Shown here in pieces: positions 49,357 through 62,362 of a stretch of 64,000 bases of DNA (its first letter is position 1; every line of letters starts with the position of its first letter). Origin of the DNA: Stratiolaelaps scimitus (taxonomy: Eukaryota > Arthropoda > Arachnida > Mesostigmata > Laelapidae). The position numbers and the translations under genes are program-made. The notes under the pieces are model-generated. The model searched no databases. It was not told where the DNA came from and worked only from the letters and a program-made list of their open reading frames with translations. The stretch lies in NCBI GenBank assembly GCA_019614645.1, contig JABWDB010000009.1, positions 9,157,501-9,221,500 of the forward strand, in the 5' to 3' direction.

Positions 49357-52300
49357 GTAAATAACCTGCACACATAGACTTTCGCTTTGATCAATTTAGC
49401 CTATGTAATGCAATTCGCATGAGGATTCATGGGCTTCTGTTGATCTGTTCGTTTGTATCTTCAGAAACTCAAACAAATAAAACTTGAACAAACATCGGCT
49501 CCGTTACTCCGAAATTTGATAACAATCGTTCCACAATCATAACATAATTTTATAATATTTTCGACGTAGTCTTCTTAAAATAGTCTCCTTATAGCAAAAA
49601 AAAATGAACAACAACAATCGTAAATAGCAGATAAATGAATCACTATAAGGCAGTGCGTTTTTTCGCATCTTATATCATCCTCCAAGATACTTTGTACCAG
49701 TGGCGAACGTGGTTGCCACAAATCATTGTCTAGTCGTGGACCCGCACACTGTTTCCGAGATTTCGTTTGGTTTTGTCAAATAGATAACTTCGTCAGCTAA
49801 AACCGTATAAGGGCCCCTGCCCAAAGGTCACATCAGCCGGAATCTGATCACTTCGAATCACTGATGCGTTGAGGACAACTGGCCGTCCCCTGTACCCGCG
49901 TGACTAGGCACACATACATAGATACATATATATCAATGATTGCTCTTCAATTCAGTCGGCTCAACAGGTTTTGGGCCTCAGCCGTCACCACAGGCAGCAA
50001 TGTCTGCCTGCTGTGTGCCGATCTTTCGGCTGCTAATCGACGCGTCAGCTACATATAACGACAGTCACTCGCTCGGTTGCTTGCTGTCTCCTGACAGCAT
50101 CTGCAAGAGTACAAGTAGATTCATAACAGGTCAATACTGGTTATTGGTTCTAGCCGACCCTGCGCACACGATAATGTGGCGGTGTAAATATACACACACA
50201 GAATCAATGGATGTCTATGATGAGAGAACATTTAGCTCGAATATGTCAGTGAGCTAAGTGCGAACGACGTCGTAGTTACTTTTGTTTGCATTACGTCGTT
50301 GTTGTGGCCGCAGTTTGTGGTCCGAACTAAATCTGCCACAGCGCGAATGTGAGACTTGGCCTGCGGGCAGTCACTTTACCTTGAAATTCTTAAAGCGGAG
50401 GCTACACCAGCCGGGTCCCATGCTAACTTGTGAGATGCAGACTACAGGTGCACATAAATGTATTTGACAAAGTGCCTCCGAAGGATGACCTTGTACGACC
50501 TATGGCTGAGAGGAGAACATTATCTCAAGGCGTCTAAACCACGCCGGGTGTTGATTGATGCATAGCTCTGACCCCAGTAATGTTTAACGCGTCGATTAGC
50601 TAACTGCAACAAGGTCAAACACAGGTTGATAACGTGACATGTTCCCATTGAAACGTTATGATTGTCTAGGTACACTGTATACGAAATAGTGCAATTAATT
50701 ACGACATCTCTTGAGGTATAGCGCTTCATCAAGATGAATCAAAGATATGCAAATGAGCAATTGTCTGCCGATATTGGACAGTGTCATTATACAATACTAT
50801 GCAGAAAGCGGACTTCGAGATGGAGAAATTATATGCAGAGGCATATAAGACTCGAGTGAGTTTCGAGTTCGTCCGGTTGAAGTTTGCAAATTAGCTACTT
50901 CCATGATCAGTCTCCCGTCATTTGAGGATGCAATCTCCTCGTCCTGGGCATCCCTAAAGCTTAAATCGCATTCGCATTTCCGAAGGACAGCCAACCATGG
51001 CGTTGTTGTGCTCGGAACTCCTGAGAGAATCCTCACTATCGCTTCTTCGATAGCAATTGATATTAGTTAGGTTTTTCGAAAGTACTTTTACATGACACAC
51101 ATGCTTACATCACATTTCAGCTAACGCTATCATGTGCCTACGTTGTGTAGTTATATCGACGAGCAAGGGACAGAGACAAAATCATTGCAACTCTACCCCG
51201 ACTCCAAACCGAATACATAACGTTGGATTCATTGGCCGTGAGGTGTATGTGCCGCACTCATTGTACCCAGTGACAATATGCACAGATGCTATTATGTTCA
51301 GTTCAAGAAATGTGGTTGAGTTCTAAGTTCGTATATGGTATATTGTATATCATGTTGGAGATATATCTACAAGTCAGCAGAGGCGAGCGTAGAGAAGCGT
51401 AGGAGGCGCAGACTTCCTTACGCACCACGGATCGTTAGGGATGAAGGCTGACGGAGAAATTGCGACAAGAGAACGCGGCTGTGGCTATGAACTAATCCGA
51501 CGAAACGGGGTGGGCGTTACGCGGAGCTTAACTCCCTCCGAGGAGCCTTCGAACTTTACGAGCGGGAGCACCGAATTGGGCCCCGGCCAGCACCCGGTAA
51601 TCTGCCCACTGCGGCTTTCGCCGAGGCCCAAACGGCTGGCGTTATTGGATGGGAATCCTCTGAGAATGGGAGATTTGATACGACACATTGCGATCACACA
51701 GAGATACTTCGTGGGGGGCTTTGTCCTTGACAGATACAGGTACGCGCTTTACAATTTGTCGTCTATTTTTAGCCAGACTTAACACGTGCCAACTAGACTT
51801 TTGATTTGCGGTACTGGAACTTTGTTAATTGTATGCTTGGATTCATTATGTGGCTTCAGACTGGCTTCGCTTTGAAATCTTCGCGCGTGACGTGTCGTCG
51901 AGGCTGTCTGACACGCGATTGTTACGATGGTAACTGGACCAGCCTGTTCTTTTTCTTTGTAGGGGTCACCGTTTCGTGGAGTTAATGGAGAGAGTCATAT
52001 TAAGGTGGAAATTTGTTACAATAATTGTATTACGTCGTTGGACGAATTTTCTTGAGTGGGAAGGAACACTGACCGATAGCTTCTAGTATGATTGGACAGC
52101 CTTGCGCTGACGGTCGCTGTCAGACCGTTACCACCTTGCCCGTAGAAGATGTCGGGTTTAGTTAGGAAGCTCCGTGTGCGGATCAGTAGCATATGTATAA
52201 CCGGACCAGCGGTAGATTCGAGACCAGCTGAACGGCAGGCTAGTCACCACTGATGAGGAATTGCCTGATCGAAACTATTTATACAAAGTCTAGAGGTCAT

Positions 52301-54733
52301 CCCGGACTAGATTTTGCGAATACACAACTTTTACCCTGTAAGTTGTCACAGCACACAGAAAAAAACATCTTCAAGCTGTCGTTTTTTAAATCACATAAAC
52401 GCCTAAATAATGTATCGTCATAAGAATATGTTATAACGACGATAAACGCGTAGAGCTCCAAATCAACTTTGCCGTAAATAAAATATACAACTTTCATATA
52501 TTCTTATAGCAGGTCCAAGCTGTTCCCCGTGAACGACTCGCAGGGGAGCCTCTCTAGTGCGGTGAGACTCCTCACAGCAGCAAGACAAGCAAGGCACAGA
52601 ATTATAAATCAAGCATGATGGGTCGGTAGCCAGTAGAAAAATTGCTAGAACGGATTGACGTAAATGCACAAAAAGCGTCAGAGGGTCAAAAGCGTCTGAC
52701 GAATCATTTACCTTCAAAGCTCACACGTCAACAATGATCTTCGTTCACCGCGGCACGAACGATGGGACTCTTTCGTCACAGACCGCTGATAGGACGGACC
52801 TCACCTCCATACGTAACCGATGACGACATGGCCACGCATCACGCTAGAACAGTGTATAGAACTGTAAAACTGTACGGCCAAAGGATCACTTGTTCAAATG
52901 GATCCGTGGCAGCCAATCAGCCAACTTCGCGTACTTACAACAAAATATCGGAAGGTCCCGGTTCATCGAGCGGACCACCTGGAGGAGAGCGACACGCCGT
53001 TGGTATAGGTGATACAATGACTAACAGAAACTCGCAATACCAGTACAAAAAAGCACCAGTGACAGCTTGCGAGTCTTTTCGACGTCACCGCGCAGCATTC
53101 GCCGATAGCACGATTTTTCGCGACAGATGTGTATGTGATATTTAACGAATTGATTGATAAAGCTAGATTCAAGACCTCGTGAGCTCATTCGGTTCTGACT
53201 AAATCATCAAGGATATTTACGGGGAACTCTGGATACTTATCGTATCGACACTTTCATATACGAGAACGGGCAATTCCGGGTTAACGGACGACAAGACAAT
53301 TGCGTTCCGACTTGCAGTCACTAGTCGACGTGTATTTCCCCGTCTGCTTGGACAGTTAGAGTGGAAAATAAAAGTCTAACAACGTGTAAGTACGAAAAAA
53401 CCCGACATCCACTTGCTGTATTTGCCAGACCATTAGCAGAGAGATCCAGACCGTTGAGGCGTTAGCTGTCCGACTCCCCTGGATGCCTCGCGGAAGGTAT
53501 CTCTTTTCGTGTACAGCTAAATGTGATCGGATACACGTCACTCAAGAGGCAGCTTTTCGATTTAATGGTGAGACGCTTATCGCGCCTCTGCCGTCAGCTA
53601 GTCGATTGCGTTCTACCGATCACGCAGATCGGCATTACCGGAGCGCCGCCAACTGCGACCTGTTGATGTAATCTTTCGAAGTCTGCCATTACGAAACGTG
53701 GCAGGCGAAACGCCCCCCTTGTAAGAATAAGCGACAATGGTCATCATTTGCCAAGTGCCGCCACTACATCTGAGACAAAAAAAAAGGTGACGAGTACCGA
53801 CGGCTGTGTAGGAGAAGGTATCCCGAGTCGCTGGGTGTGAGAGATCGTCCAACGAGAATCGCTAGAATGGAACACGCAAACATCGGCCATGTCGGCCCCG
53901 TACGTTGCCAGGCTGGAGACTTAACGCAATTACATTTTCTCCCCCGGTACAGAAAGAGTTTAGGCGGGCGACATTACTTTAATAGCGTACTTCCTGGTAA
54001 CGACAGGCGTCGCAGCGTAGATGTATACGGGGGCGGGTGGAAACGAACGAGAGCAGGGGAGCCCGCGGACCCAGCGAGACTTCACTGCCGTTGTCGAGCG
54101 TCGAGGCCACACCAGGTGGGACAACATGTCGCAGACGAGCAGTTTCCAACATGCGTATGTCGGTTGCAGCTCGTACGGCCGCTGCTGTTGTGTCGTTGTG
54201 AGACGGCAAATCCCCACTGGGATTTGTGACACCTTCGCGGCACATGCTCGGTGCTCCCAGACGTCGAGGCGTATCGTCAGAGACTAATACGCTGCTACTC
54301 TGGTTAACGGACGCGGCGACTGGGAGGGCAAGGAGTTGTTGTTGATGTCTGTAGTAGAGACATGGCCATGGGAAGGATGTGTCAGTGCCAACACGTCTAG
54401 CAGGCGCCACCCGCCGAAACGCTGAGAGAGAGAAACTGTGTGGCCTCGCAAATATTGCACCTATGCGATGACGCTGCGGTTTCATGTTGGGTCGATATCG
54501 TAATCGTTGCTGAGACGTTGAATTGATCATTTGGTGGCAGGACAAAAAATCGAAGTTTACTACAAAACAGATTTTCAGAGGTATAAAGAAATTCTCTCTC
54601 GTACACGTGCTGACAAACCTAAACGCTTGCGCGAATGGCAGAGTGAATGACCTCGGAGCTTCGGCACCAGTCAACGTTGCTCCATTGCGGCCTGGTGTAC
54701 ACAGCTTCGAAGATAGAGATAAATAGAGATATT

Positions 54734-54806
54734 ATAGATAGATAGATAGATAGATAGATAGTTAGTGAGGGAGGGAGGGAGAGAGAGAGGGAGAGGAAGG
54801 AGGGGG
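54734..54806. repeat. (GATA)n followed by G/A-rich tract
   Basis: About seven GATA units (54734-54763), then a purine-only GAGG/GA stretch. Confidence 0.85.
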
Positions 54807-55430
54807 CTCAATAAAGCTGGTCTTGTCTTTAACAGTCCGTCAATGCCGTCCGTAGTCCTCTGCCACCCATCTTCCTGACGCCACGAAGACCGTCCAGTCA
54901 TGTACGCATACGGCGCGGAGATCTCGGGGATCTTCTCGCATTGTCTGTCTTCAACCTCAATGCCTCACTACCACGGTTTATCGTTAACGAAAGCGACGTA
55001 GTTACAACGAGGACAGCGCGGCCAACGAGTGCTTGGTAAAAGGCGACACTGCTGAAGAAGCACCGACAGCGACCCGCGAGACTCCCTGACACTTTGTGTC
55101 GTTGACGTTGCCGTATAGGCGTGCGTTGGCAAGCAGTCAACAAGCAAGGTGTGGTTCGTCAGAGCACCCGTTACAACTCCGTCAGCGGCGATGCGCGGAC
55201 GGAGTGCTCGAAGGGTTGTTCGGTGCGTAGTTATAGCGTTTCTAGCGTTTATTCCTTCGTTTCGTCTTGGCAACCGTCATCGATTCCCCTGCCGCGCTTG
55301 CTCTTGCAACCAGATCCATTTTCTCCGGTCCCGCTGAAGACTCGGCCTACCACTGCTGCTGGCCTTGACAACGACCCTATTCAGTACGTCCTTCCTCTCT
55401 TCGCAGAAAGGGAAATTTTTCTCATGTTTC

Positions 55431-55456
55431 TCTCTGTCTGTCTGTCTGTCTGTCTC
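55431..55456. repeat. (TCTG)n microsatellite
   Basis: About six TCTG units. Confidence 0.85.
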
Positions 55457-56305
55457 ATATTCTGACTCCTGAGGCGACTCCTTGGTCGCTTTGTCCTCCG
55501 GCTTGATGCTACTACAGACAATAAACATTTTCCGTGGCTGTTCCGTTGATACAAACGAAACCGAAATACAGCCAACACACAGCCTGTCCACAACCTCCAT
55601 ACACAGAGTCTTTGGCTCGTGGGGTGGCTGACGATGGGCGAATAGACGTCTCCGGCGGTGGACGCTGACTCGGGAGTCGGAGCGCTGCCGAATACCGGCA
55701 TTGCTTGATACCATATGTCGACGGTGTCTATGGCACGCATACGTTCTAAGTGCTATTACTCACAACACAGTGGAGAAGGGGCCGTGAGTGAGGTTGCTAC
55801 AGTCACTGACTGATGGGCTCAGGGCGTGGAGGAAGTTGTCTGGACGAAAGAAGGCGACGCCAAAAGGCGGCAGCCGTGAAAGAAGGTTGCATTATGATTG
55901 GTTTCTGCTATGCTGGTCACGGAGTGGAGCTTCTCATGGTTAGTGCCGTAGACATTGTTGCTACGGTGGCAGTTATTCTTTGTTTGTGGTTGCCGTTGCT
56001 GTTGTTGTTGTTGTAGTGGAAGATCGTCGTAATGCTTGCTCCCGTAGCGACTAGGATGCCGTCAACAGCCGGCATCGCTCATGAGCGACATAAGGCATCG
56101 TCAGCCTGACAAGAGTCTCCATGGAACGGTGTTCATACTATTCGTGAAACTACTTCCAGCAGTATTTCTGCTAGCGGGATGCTTATACTGGGGCAGAGCG
56201 TGGCGGTCTTGGATAACACAGCCACCCGTCTTCTTGGCGGGCTCTATCGAGACTCGCTGTCACTCGTTAGCACCAGAGATTGACCTCGACGCACAGCTGT
56301 CTACG

Positions 56306-56310
56306 ATATA

Positions 56311-56342
<32 letters not shown>
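56306..56342. repeat. (TA)n microsatellite
   Basis: TA run of about 37 bp with one C interruption; a shorter TA run follows near 56361. Confidence 0.85.
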
Positions 56343-56722
56343 GTACATAACCGACATGGGCTATATATATATATACACAATCTGCATGTTATGGAACCTG
56401 TTGCATGAACTGTTGGCGGACACAACAAACGCTAACATGGTGTATACATGTAATTAGGTATGCACTTTGTGGCTTTGCGGGGTTTGTTCTTTGCTAAAGC
56501 ATTCACCGATGTAACCTGTTCATCCATCTGTTAGGTTAGGCATACAAGCATATGCCGACAGATAAGCGACAATCTAATGGCCGCGATCTATCAACATGGC
56601 TATCATTTATTATACATATATGCATTCCAATACGCCAGTGGTATGTCAGCCAAACAGCCAGACCGCCAGAGGCTACGTGCTGCCCTTGTATACAGTTACT
56701 GGCATAATAAATATATGCATGC

Positions 56723-56744
56723 GTATATATATATATATATATAT
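56723..56744. repeat. (TA)n microsatellite
   Basis: TA run of about 22 bp. Confidence 0.85.
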
Positions 56745-57307
56745 AGACATATACACCTGCTCGTACACGCGGATCTCTTCTAATCCATAAACCGCTACAT
56801 AAGCCGGCACTTATTCCTCCCTCTACTTAAAGCCCCTCCTCGCTCAGCCCTGGTCAGTCCTGCACGACCCCCGCCCTCCTGCCCGCCTCTATCTGCTATC
56901 ACACGGAAGAGCATAGCCTAACGATTTGACGACATCATACACCATCAGTCATCGCGCCTTTAGTGAACCCCCCTTCTGGATCTCTGTATCCATGTGTCCA
57001 TTCTATGGAAGCATGCAAGCATGCTGCCGCAATAGCAGGTATATATATATATATATTAGCGGAGCCGGTAAACGCGGTACCGGAATCGTCTCCTGCATCG
57101 GTTGACACCGTCCAACGGAAGTCCAACGTCTCAACATCTATTTGCATACGAAGCCATGATTAGTGTGTGAGCGTAATATAAATGATGATACATCTCTCAC
57201 CCTCCCTCATAATACAATAGATGCAGGTATTATAGTGTGCACTTCATCTCATCGCGGTGCCGCTGTTGCTGCTAATTGTGCCAGATATGGTAGCTATGCA
57301 ATACGTA

Positions 57308-57350
57308 CATCACACACACACACGCAACACACACACGCCACACACACACT
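57308..57350. repeat. (CA)n-rich tract
   Basis: CA repeats with several interruptions. Confidence 0.8.
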
Positions 57351-58065
57351 CTGTTTATTTCTCTAAACGAATAAGCAATTGTTACAACTTTATTGTTACG
57401 GCTTTATCGATCGACGCATTGTACGAGACGCGTGCATCACATCAGCATCGCAGAGTTTCTGTCATTGCCGCTTGACGACTTCAGCTTCGATCTGATCTGC
57501 TGACCTTTATTCATTCCGCTTGCTGTAAATTATGCACTCGCCGGCAGTACCAGGCGACTGTTGTTGGCGGCGGCGGCGGCGTCAGGAGCGGCAAGGACGA
57601 TTGTGAGGACCGTCTGGTGGCCTGGCAGCGGCTCCGACGTTTCAGCCTCAGCTGGCCGTAATGTAATAGTATTGCTAACAACAATAGCAGCACTTTAATA
57701 GCAATTACAGTGGAGGACTTGTGTCGCTGCTGCTGCTGCTGCGACGGCAATAGCGCTCGTTACTCAGAGTGCGTGAGCTAACTAAGGCCCCAGCCGCCAC
57801 CAGCAGCTGGATGTAGCATCCGCCAGTTGCCGTACACTCAGACGGAACGAACGAATCACAGCTCAGGCCATCGTAGTCATCTCGCGTGTAAGGGGAAGGC
57901 CAACTTTCACTTGGCAGGCCAAGAGATGTTTTTAACAACAGCTTGTGTGTATTTGTATTTCGTAGAGCTGTTTGAGATACAGGGATTGAGTTTTTTTTCT
58001 CCAAGAGTAATCACAACAAAGAAGTTCAGCCTCAAAGAAGGGTGTCTTTTCTGCATTTCGGCATC

Positions 58066-58086
58066 GTCGATCGATCGATCGATCGA
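58066..58086. repeat. (TCGA)n microsatellite
   Basis: About five TCGA units. The unit is self-complementary, so the tract can fold on itself. Confidence 0.85.
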
Positions 58087-58591
58087 GTAGGGGTTATTAT
58101 TATTAGATGACGCGTAACCAGCTTTGGTGGATCCTTCATCGCGAAGGTGATTCCATTTTTCTGCTAGTATCGTCTCGCCGATGGCAAACAAAACCGTTTG
58201 CAAACCCACAAACGAGCACACTCGGTGACTATTCTCTCGGCTACCGTATAAATAGGCAATAATTCCCCGCCTGCTTAATCAACCCGCTCCTGTTGATCAT
58301 CCATATATACCGTGCTATGTGTTGTACTATTAACAGGGACTGTTCGACTGACTAATTCCCGGCAAATCTGCTGAAACTGTTATTAAACTCAATATCACAG
58401 AGACGTACAACATTCCACACGTGTACAGTAGAGACTAACGCCAATTAGCCAAAGTTACTCACTAATAGATAGAAGGCTAATTAAAGTCGCGTCCCATCGC
58501 AGGGATTATACCTATGGTAGGCATCTGAAGACGCATTTTGCTAAAGGCACCATTACACACAGAACCGATACAAACTTTCACTTACTACTGT

Positions 58592-58782
58592 AAGTAAATT
58601 TCGTGGGCTGACTCGCAGGCCAACGTGTAACGTCTACGGAACTGCTTTCGCCATTTCTTGAGGAGACGGAGGGTCCCCTTTAAATGTATATGTCCGCCGA
58701 TGGAAATCGAACCTGCGCACCTACGTCTACTCCGATTGCAAGGTGCACGCGAATGCACTCAACACGCCATCGGGCTCACCAC
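58592..58782 (-). mobile_element. tRNA-derived SINE, copy C (longest)
   Basis: Minus strand: tRNA-like head GAGCCCGATGGCGTGTTGAG, then GCATTCGCGTGCACCTTGCA, B-box-like AGGTTCGATTTCC, the catttaaagggg link, and a body with cgttacacgttggcctgcga ending at gaaatttac. This is the best copy for building a consensus. Confidence 0.65.
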
Positions 58783-59875
58783 CGTGGACGCTGAGTGCTG
58801 GCACATCATCTTTGGATATATCTTGGATATATCTTTTGGTGTACGACATTTCGTTTACGATATTTCGTTAGCATTTAGTGAAAAACAAGTTTTATTATTA
58901 TTTTTAATTACATGCAAAAAAACACATTCTACATATATAAATTGATGAGACCCACATACACTCCGGCCAATCAACGACAAGCTGGCAATTTGCAATACTT
59001 CGCCGGCTGGCTGCCAAACATAAGGTAACGGTAGAGCTTTATTGGTTCATTAGCGGAGCTGCAATTTCGCAATGCTTAAGTGTAACGTCATTGTATCGTT
59101 GGCGACAAATGGTGCTGGTTAACGATGTCTCCACCGGTCACTACGCCTGCCGCCCCCCATGGCGGCTCCATCTAAAGTTGCTAAGCTCTATATACATGCC
59201 CCACTTCGAATTTTCCTTAAACAGACAATTTTCTCGTCGTCTCGCCTTTCACGACGATTTCCAATTTGACAAAATCGCAATGTCAAACCGAAGCGGACCA
59301 ATGGGACCAATGTATCATGCAACTGCAAGCAGAAAGCGCATTACGCTGCAGCGTTGAATTAGCCAGCGTTGAATTAGCCGATTTCTTGGTTTTGCGAAAG
59401 GCAGTCGATGATATCTGAACGGCATGGTGATATCGACTTCGCTATGACTGTGGCAGCCTTTACGTGTATCGTCCATTTGTTGTCGAGCTGGCACGAGAAC
59501 TGCCATCTGTAAGCTACAAACCGATATCCCATAATGGCCTCTTATAGGTCTGCGCGTGCCGCCGACTATTCTGATGGGTGTATCAATTGGAGGGCCACAG
59601 CGACCGGGGAACTCTGGCTACTTCCGGTCCATACCTATCTCATGTCTCTCCCTCTCGCTCTATGGCGTCTAAGCTTTCATTGCGGTACCGACTTTCAACA
59701 CAGGCCTCATATGATGGCTCATATAACTGCACCCTATTTGTGACGCACACACACATGCCGGATGGATGGGAAAGCTTGCGAGCTCTGTTGGAAACACACC
59801 GACAAATCATCAGCAACGATGACAATGAAAACTCACGAATCGCGTGGTGGTCGTACCCCTCAAAAGCAGCTACGC

Positions 59876-60082
59876 ATGATTATGTTGTTGAATGTCGTCG
59901 TATGCATAATAATAATAATGCATTGTGTTGTGGATTCCAGATATTTCCATTTGCAGCCAATCATTGTTAATTCGGATGGCATCTACATAGCTGTTGGAAT
60001 CAGCTCAGCTGGAATCCCTCTACCATACAACATCGAGCCCTATTCAGATAATTACTATGGCTGGTTTCATCGATCGTCCTGA
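59876..60082 (+). CDS. Possible small secreted peptide ORF (68 residues)
   Basis: Single open frame whose N-terminus looks like a signal peptide: MIMLLNVVVCIIIIMHCVVDS, then a short mature part starting RYFHLQP and ending DNYYGWFHRSS. The hydrophobic core is partly coded by an (ATA/AAT)n-like run, which can create such a stretch by chance. The frame also extends upstream to 59762. No homology is recognised and no splice partner or poly(A) signal is nearby. Treat it as a candidate only. Confidence 0.2.
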   Translation: MIMLLNVVVCIIIIMHCVVDSRYFHLQPIIVNSDGIYIAVGISSAGIPLPYNIEPYSDNYYGWFHRSS

Positions 60083-61797
60083 TAAAGGGCTTACAGCAGC
60101 ATCCTCCTGACTCGACCCGAGCCGATCCGACTCATGTCGGTCGCCTTTCGTTGTCCGCAGTTTTTAGACTAATTACCGCCGCTACCCTTGGCCCCGAGGT
60201 ACCAGCACCCACACGCCCCGAAGTATTATTTTTATACGTAAATATGTAAGCATGGAGAAAAGACTATATAAAGAATAATACACTATAAAAACTAGCAAGA
60301 CTTTCGTGTTGTTTTCGTCAGTTATCTGTAAACTTACGGAGTTAGCTGATAACGATACACGCTGTGTTTACTGTATACACAAGGCGAAGCTGATGCTGAT
60401 GTCAGATGTTATCTAAATACACCATATAGTTTATAAGTGCACAGCATATGTGTTTAGGTACAGATATGACCCCACCGTCAGAACAAGATTCGTCTCTTTG
60501 CTTAATGAGACTTTTTCATTCATGACAATCTATGGTGGAAACGACGATCAGCAACTCGGTGGGAAGTGAGCCAGACTCGATTCAAGCAACTCAGTAGTGA
60601 AACGATTACAGTGAAATCAGTTATCAATCAGCTGCCAATTCATTAAGCTGGTCACAAATAGTTGTTTGTGCACCCTGCGATAATAAAGGCTGCTGGTGAC
60701 AGATCGCGGCATAGGCACATTTAGCTCTTCGTCATTAGCCACAGAGTTATGTGTCTAGGGGTATATATATATATATGGGCGCGGGGCTGTAAAGCAAAGG
60801 AGCCGCTCAAAATCACTTCTTGAGGCACAAATGGGGATAGTGAGACGCTGTCTTCTCCTCTTCTAATTTCAGCAGCGACATCGTCATAGACGTGACCATC
60901 GAACCTAACCGAACCACGACCTCGACGGTCAAACGTTATATGTATCCAAGTTGATCACGATAGAGGAACTAGCCTGGTGCAGTGACACCTCCCAGGACCC
61001 TACCCGATTTACCAGCCGTGGGTCGCTCTACCGGCGCGCCGCAGCCGGGTTGCACCGCGTTCTGTTGCCACACGGTCAGACAGACATTGGCGAGCCTCCT
61101 GCGCCCTCTCAGCGAGCGAGATAACGCGGGCGCATCATCTGACCCGACAAGTTCGGCGCGCAAGGTTCATTCTCGTTCAATCTCGTAGCGTTCCTCTACG
61201 ACTCGGAAGGAAGAACTAGCCAGCCGCGCCTAACCCTCACCGCAGATGGCCGCTGTTGGCTCTGCTGTTCAAAGTCAGTCAGCGGTCAGCGGTCGAGAGT
61301 TCCGTGAATATCAAGGTCCTCCGTGTCATTTGCCCAGCATACGACGACACCGGTGACGTGGGCATATCCTTACGGTGTCCGTCCCACATCGTCCCTGCGA
61401 ATCGTCGAACGAATAAACGAACGACCCTACAAGAGACAGTAGTTGCCTGAGGTAGGCGCGTACTCTCGCTGCAGTTGCATTGCTTTCCCTGCTTGTCGAA
61501 GTTGACCGACGACGACGACGATGAGAGAACGCAGAAGTGACTGTGTCGACAGCAGCGGCTAGTGTTGTGATGCAATCTACTAGGGTTTGTAGCCGATGCG
61601 ATTCAATGATGATTTGGCTTGTCGGCAGTCGGTAGGCTTCGGGCGGGCACCTTCGGGTCTGCGGGCCGTCTGTACGGCCGGCGGGCCGGCCAGCCAACGT
61701 ATGTGATACTCAGCGGCATCAATGGCTGAACTTTGCGACACCCATGCGGAAGGCTGTGATAGGGCAAAATGAACATCGAGATGACTGGAAGCGAGTA

Positions 61798-61798
<1 letters not shown>

Positions 61799-61847
<49 letters not shown>
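61799..61847. repeat. (TA)n joined to (GA)n
   Basis: TA run of about 30 bp running directly into a GA run. Confidence 0.9.
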
Positions 61848-62292
61848 CAGAGATATCAAGAAAGTGGTTGGTTGGAGAGAGTGTGGACGTTGTTAACGGT
61901 CAAAGTCGGCAACTATTATAGGTTCTCTGCATTGCGGTGCATTGCCTGTCATCAACACAGCATAATAATGGCTAGCTCACTACTGTGTGTGTGAGAATAA
62001 CTCACTGAATGAGAGTCTTCGCTTTTGTACTATATAGCAGATATTATTAGAAAAGTGCAGTATCGAGATACACGAACAATCGGTGCGTGATTGTGGTTGA
62101 ATGTATCATCCGTCTGTGGCGTCAAAGGTGCGCGTGACATGCCAGTAGCGTGACATGTCTTGTTATCCCGCAGACCTCTCTATTTCTCTCACGCTCTCTC
62201 ATCAGTTTGTTTGTTTCGATGTATCATGTCCATATAATGTACTCTGTCATTCTTGTGATGTATTCTGTTACTCGGCACTACTCTGTTCATTC

Positions 62293-62362
62293 GCCGGGTA
62301 AATTTCCCAGGCTGACTCACAGCCAATGTTTAACGTCCACGTTACAACTGCTTTCGGCAGGG
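62293..62362 (-). mobile_element. tRNA-derived SINE, copy D (3' part only)
   Basis: Contains only the body and tail: gccgaaagcagttgtaac, then acgttaaacattggctgtga and gggaaatttacc. The tRNA-like head is absent, as expected for a truncated copy. Confidence 0.5.

Larger units (their letters stand above)
49248..59875. other. Gene-poor region upstream of the coiled-coil gene
   Basis: The missing 5' exons of the coiled-coil gene may lie here. Open frames of note: complement 53979-54674 (231 codons, the longest frame in the window outside the long CEP350-like exons and CCT2), plus 52762-53145 (127 codons), plus 51441-51782 (113 codons). None shows a known domain. Rich in microsatellites, with SINE copy C near its end. 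Confidence 0.45.

Noticed and set aside
52930..52970. 40-bp minus-strand exon with a good acceptor (CTCCTCCAG) and donor (GTAAGTAC) as the missing 5' exon of the coiled-coil gene
   Set aside because: The phase fits, but one in three random candidates would fit, the peptide is too short to judge and no further exon confirms it.
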